From an uncultured Clostridia bacterium (lineage in GTDB: Bacteria; Bacillota; Clostridia; Oscillospirales; Oscillospiraceae), in contig CAMGCA010000144.1 in the NCBI GenBank assembly GCA_946011705.1, forward strand, positions 1-5,625: 5,625 nt of DNA, in the 5' to 3' direction. The position numbers and the translations under genes were made by a program. Below, in pieces: positions 5,170-5,625 of the stretch. Below the pieces are notes generated by a model. That model saw only the letters and a program-made list of their open reading frames with translations. It was not told where the DNA came from and did no database searches. How positions within the stretch are numbered: the stretch's first letter is position 1; every line of letters starts with the position of its first letter.

Positions 5170-5295
5170 GATCATCACTCCTTTGGGCTTAGTATTATCC
5201 GCAGAGCGGAAACTATGTGGCGCATACAGGAAAATCCCAGCGGCTGTGAAAAACTGGACTGCTATAAACAAAAAAAGCATTTTTTCAGGAGCCTC

Positions 5296-5324
5296 TTGCC
5301 AGAATGTATTTTCTCTGCTATAAT
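5296..5324 (+). promoter_or_regulatory. Strong extended -10 promoter of the ABC-F leader
   Basis: TTGCCA (5296-5301), a 17-base spacer and a consensus TATAAT (5319-5324) preceded by TGC, an extended -10. The predicted start near 5331 gives a leader of about 220 nt before the ABC-F start codon, unusually long for this window. Confidence 0.8.
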
Positions 5325-5356
5325 CCAAACAACTGAAATAGATTGGAGTTGAAAGG

Positions 5357-5377
5357 ATGCGCAATACTTCTTGCTGA
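5357..5377 (+). CDS. Six-codon leader peptide of the ABC-F attenuator
   Basis: The ORF encodes MRNTSC and a TGA stop. GGAG (5345-5348) lies 8 bases before the ATG, ideal spacing. It begins about 26 bases after the predicted transcription start. Very short leader ORFs with good ribosome sites are known upstream of ABC-F genes such as vga(A), vmlR and lmo0919, where antibiotic-stalled ribosomes switch off a terminator. Bases 5367-5374, inside the last codons, can pair with 5435-5442 downstream, so a ribosome stalled here would change the folding. Translation is inferred, not shown. Confidence 0.55.
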   Translation: MRNTSC

Positions 5378-5380
5378 TCG

Positions 5381-5467
5381 ATGGGGCGATACAAAAAGCG
5401 GCGAAACGGCCGCTTGTGTTTGTTGTGCCCTGATGCAGGAAGGCGTGCGCCGGATCAACTGACATAG
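5381..5467 (+). CDS. Possible second leader ORF, 28 codons
   Basis: ATG 5381 lies 3 bases after the stop of the 6-codon ORF and has no ribosome site of its own, so it could only be reached by reinitiation. The product would be strongly basic at the start (MGRYKKRRNGR) and cysteine-containing after it (LCLLCPD), ending at TAG 5465-5467. It covers the hairpin at 5396-5415 and the antiterminator segment 5434-5445. It may be a coincidental ORF. Confidence 0.3.
   Translation: MGRYKKRRNGRLCLLCPDAGRRAPDQLT
5396..5415 (+). promoter_or_regulatory. Leader hairpin 1 of the ABC-F attenuator
   Basis: AAGCGGC (5396-5402) pairs perfectly with GCCGCTT (5409-5415) over a 6-base loop. It lies between the leader peptide and the antiterminator segment, and could bring the two pairing partners 5367-5374 and 5435-5442 close together. 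Confidence 0.6.
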
Positions 5468-5469
5468 TG

Positions 5470-5493
5470 CTGCCATGCCCATGGGGGCGGCAG
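5470..5493 (+). promoter_or_regulatory. Leader hairpin 2 of the ABC-F attenuator
   Basis: CTGCC (5470-5474) pairs with GGCAG (5489-5493), and GCCC (5477-5480) with GGGC (5485-5488), leaving a two-base bulge and a 4-base loop. It lies directly before the terminator and may be compatible with both leader folds. Confidence 0.55.
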
Positions 5494-5500
5494 ATCGTGT

Positions 5501-5535
5501 TGGCTGCGGGATGCGTTCCTGCGGCCATTTTTCTT
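5501..5535 (+). terminator. Intrinsic terminator in the ABC-F leader (attenuator)
   Basis: Bases 5501-5511 pair with 5517-5527 (11 bp, two GU) over a 5-base loop and are followed at once by TTTTTCTT (5528-5535). It ends 6 bases before the ribosome site of the ABC-F gene, so most transcripts from the strong promoter should stop here unless the stem is disrupted. Confidence 0.85.
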
Positions 5536-5552
5536 ATATTTGGAGGGCAGCT

Positions 5553-5625
5553 ATGTCTTTGATTCAAGTTTCCAATTTGACCTTTGCCTATGACGGCAGC
5601 TATGAGAACATTTTTGAGAACGTCA
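5553..5625 (+). CDS. ABC-F ATPase, probably Lsa-type ribosome protection, 3'-truncated
   Basis: Only the first 24 codons are present. The start is ATG 5553, with GGAGG 6 bases before it. The N-terminus (MSLIQVSNLTFAYDGSYENI) is the first strand and the aromatic A-loop (FAYD) of an ABC nucleotide-binding domain. No membrane segment precedes it. The wording matches clostridial Lsa-like ABC-F proteins, which bind the ribosomal E site and dislodge lincosamide, pleuromutilin and streptogramin A drugs. The attenuator leader fits that role. Walker A lies beyond the window, so a plain ABC transporter ATPase is not excluded by the protein alone. Confidence 0.75.
   Translation, partial: MSLIQVSNLTFAYDGSYENIFENV

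Noticed and set aside
5268..5286. A-run followed by T-run (AAAAAAGCATTTTTT)
   Set aside because: It could form a weak A-T hairpin but has no GC stem. It more likely reflects AT-rich DNA upstream of the strong ABC-F promoter.
5262..5567. 101-codon open frame on the minus strand over the ABC-F leader
   Set aside because: It is antisense to a promoter, leader ORF and terminator, has no ribosome site, and shows no domain pattern.
1..5625. CRISPR arrays, tRNA or rRNA genes, insertion sequences
   Set aside because: No repeat-spacer pattern, cloverleaf-like segment, rRNA motif or transposase motif was seen on either strand.

Overview
The window reads as chromosomal DNA of a low-to-moderate GC, gut-type Clostridia (Oscillospiraceae/Ruminococcaceae-like). 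The reasons are strong AGGAGG-type ribosome sites, sigma-A promoters with 17-base spacers, RNA-based leader control (an S-box-type riboswitch and a ribosome-controlled attenuator), and protein relatives typical of that group. The lineage is an inference, since no marker gene is present.

Layout. 1-1004 (+): 3' part of a tyrosine recombinase with all catalytic residues and an extra arm-like DNA-binding domain at its C-terminus. It is probably the outermost gene of an integrative element. 1040-1591 (-): compact DEDDh 3'-5' exonuclease. 1716-2450 (+): membrane-anchored alpha/beta hydrolase, divergent from the exonuclease. 2455-3488 (-): azlC-azlD, a two-gene branched-chain amino acid exporter operon with a 4-base start/stop overlap. 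3624-4243 (+): PNPOx-like flavin protein plus a 71-residue conserved small protein, probably one operon. 4244-4497: non-coding leader with a SAM-I-clan riboswitch aptamer and a mutually exclusive antiterminator/terminator. 4498-4809 (+): unrecognised 103-residue protein under that riboswitch. 4876-5169 (-): DUF3892 protein. 5296-5552: strong promoter and a leader of about 220 nt with short upstream ORFs and an intrinsic terminator. 5553 to the right edge (+): first 24 codons of an ABC-F ATPase, probably of the Lsa-type ribosome-protection group.

The genes do not form one pathway. The interest lies in regulation. The riboswitch keeps the SAM-contacting bases and the loop pseudoknot of the S-box family, lacks the usual P4 hairpin, and controls a gene with no obvious link to methionine metabolism. 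The ABC-F leader has three segments that can pair in two exclusive ways, the first inside a 6-codon ORF, which is the wiring expected for antibiotic-triggered ribosome attenuation. Two divergent intergenic regions (near 1620-1690 and 3524-3591) share a nearly identical promoter core. Each convergent gene junction carries a long perfect inverted repeat.
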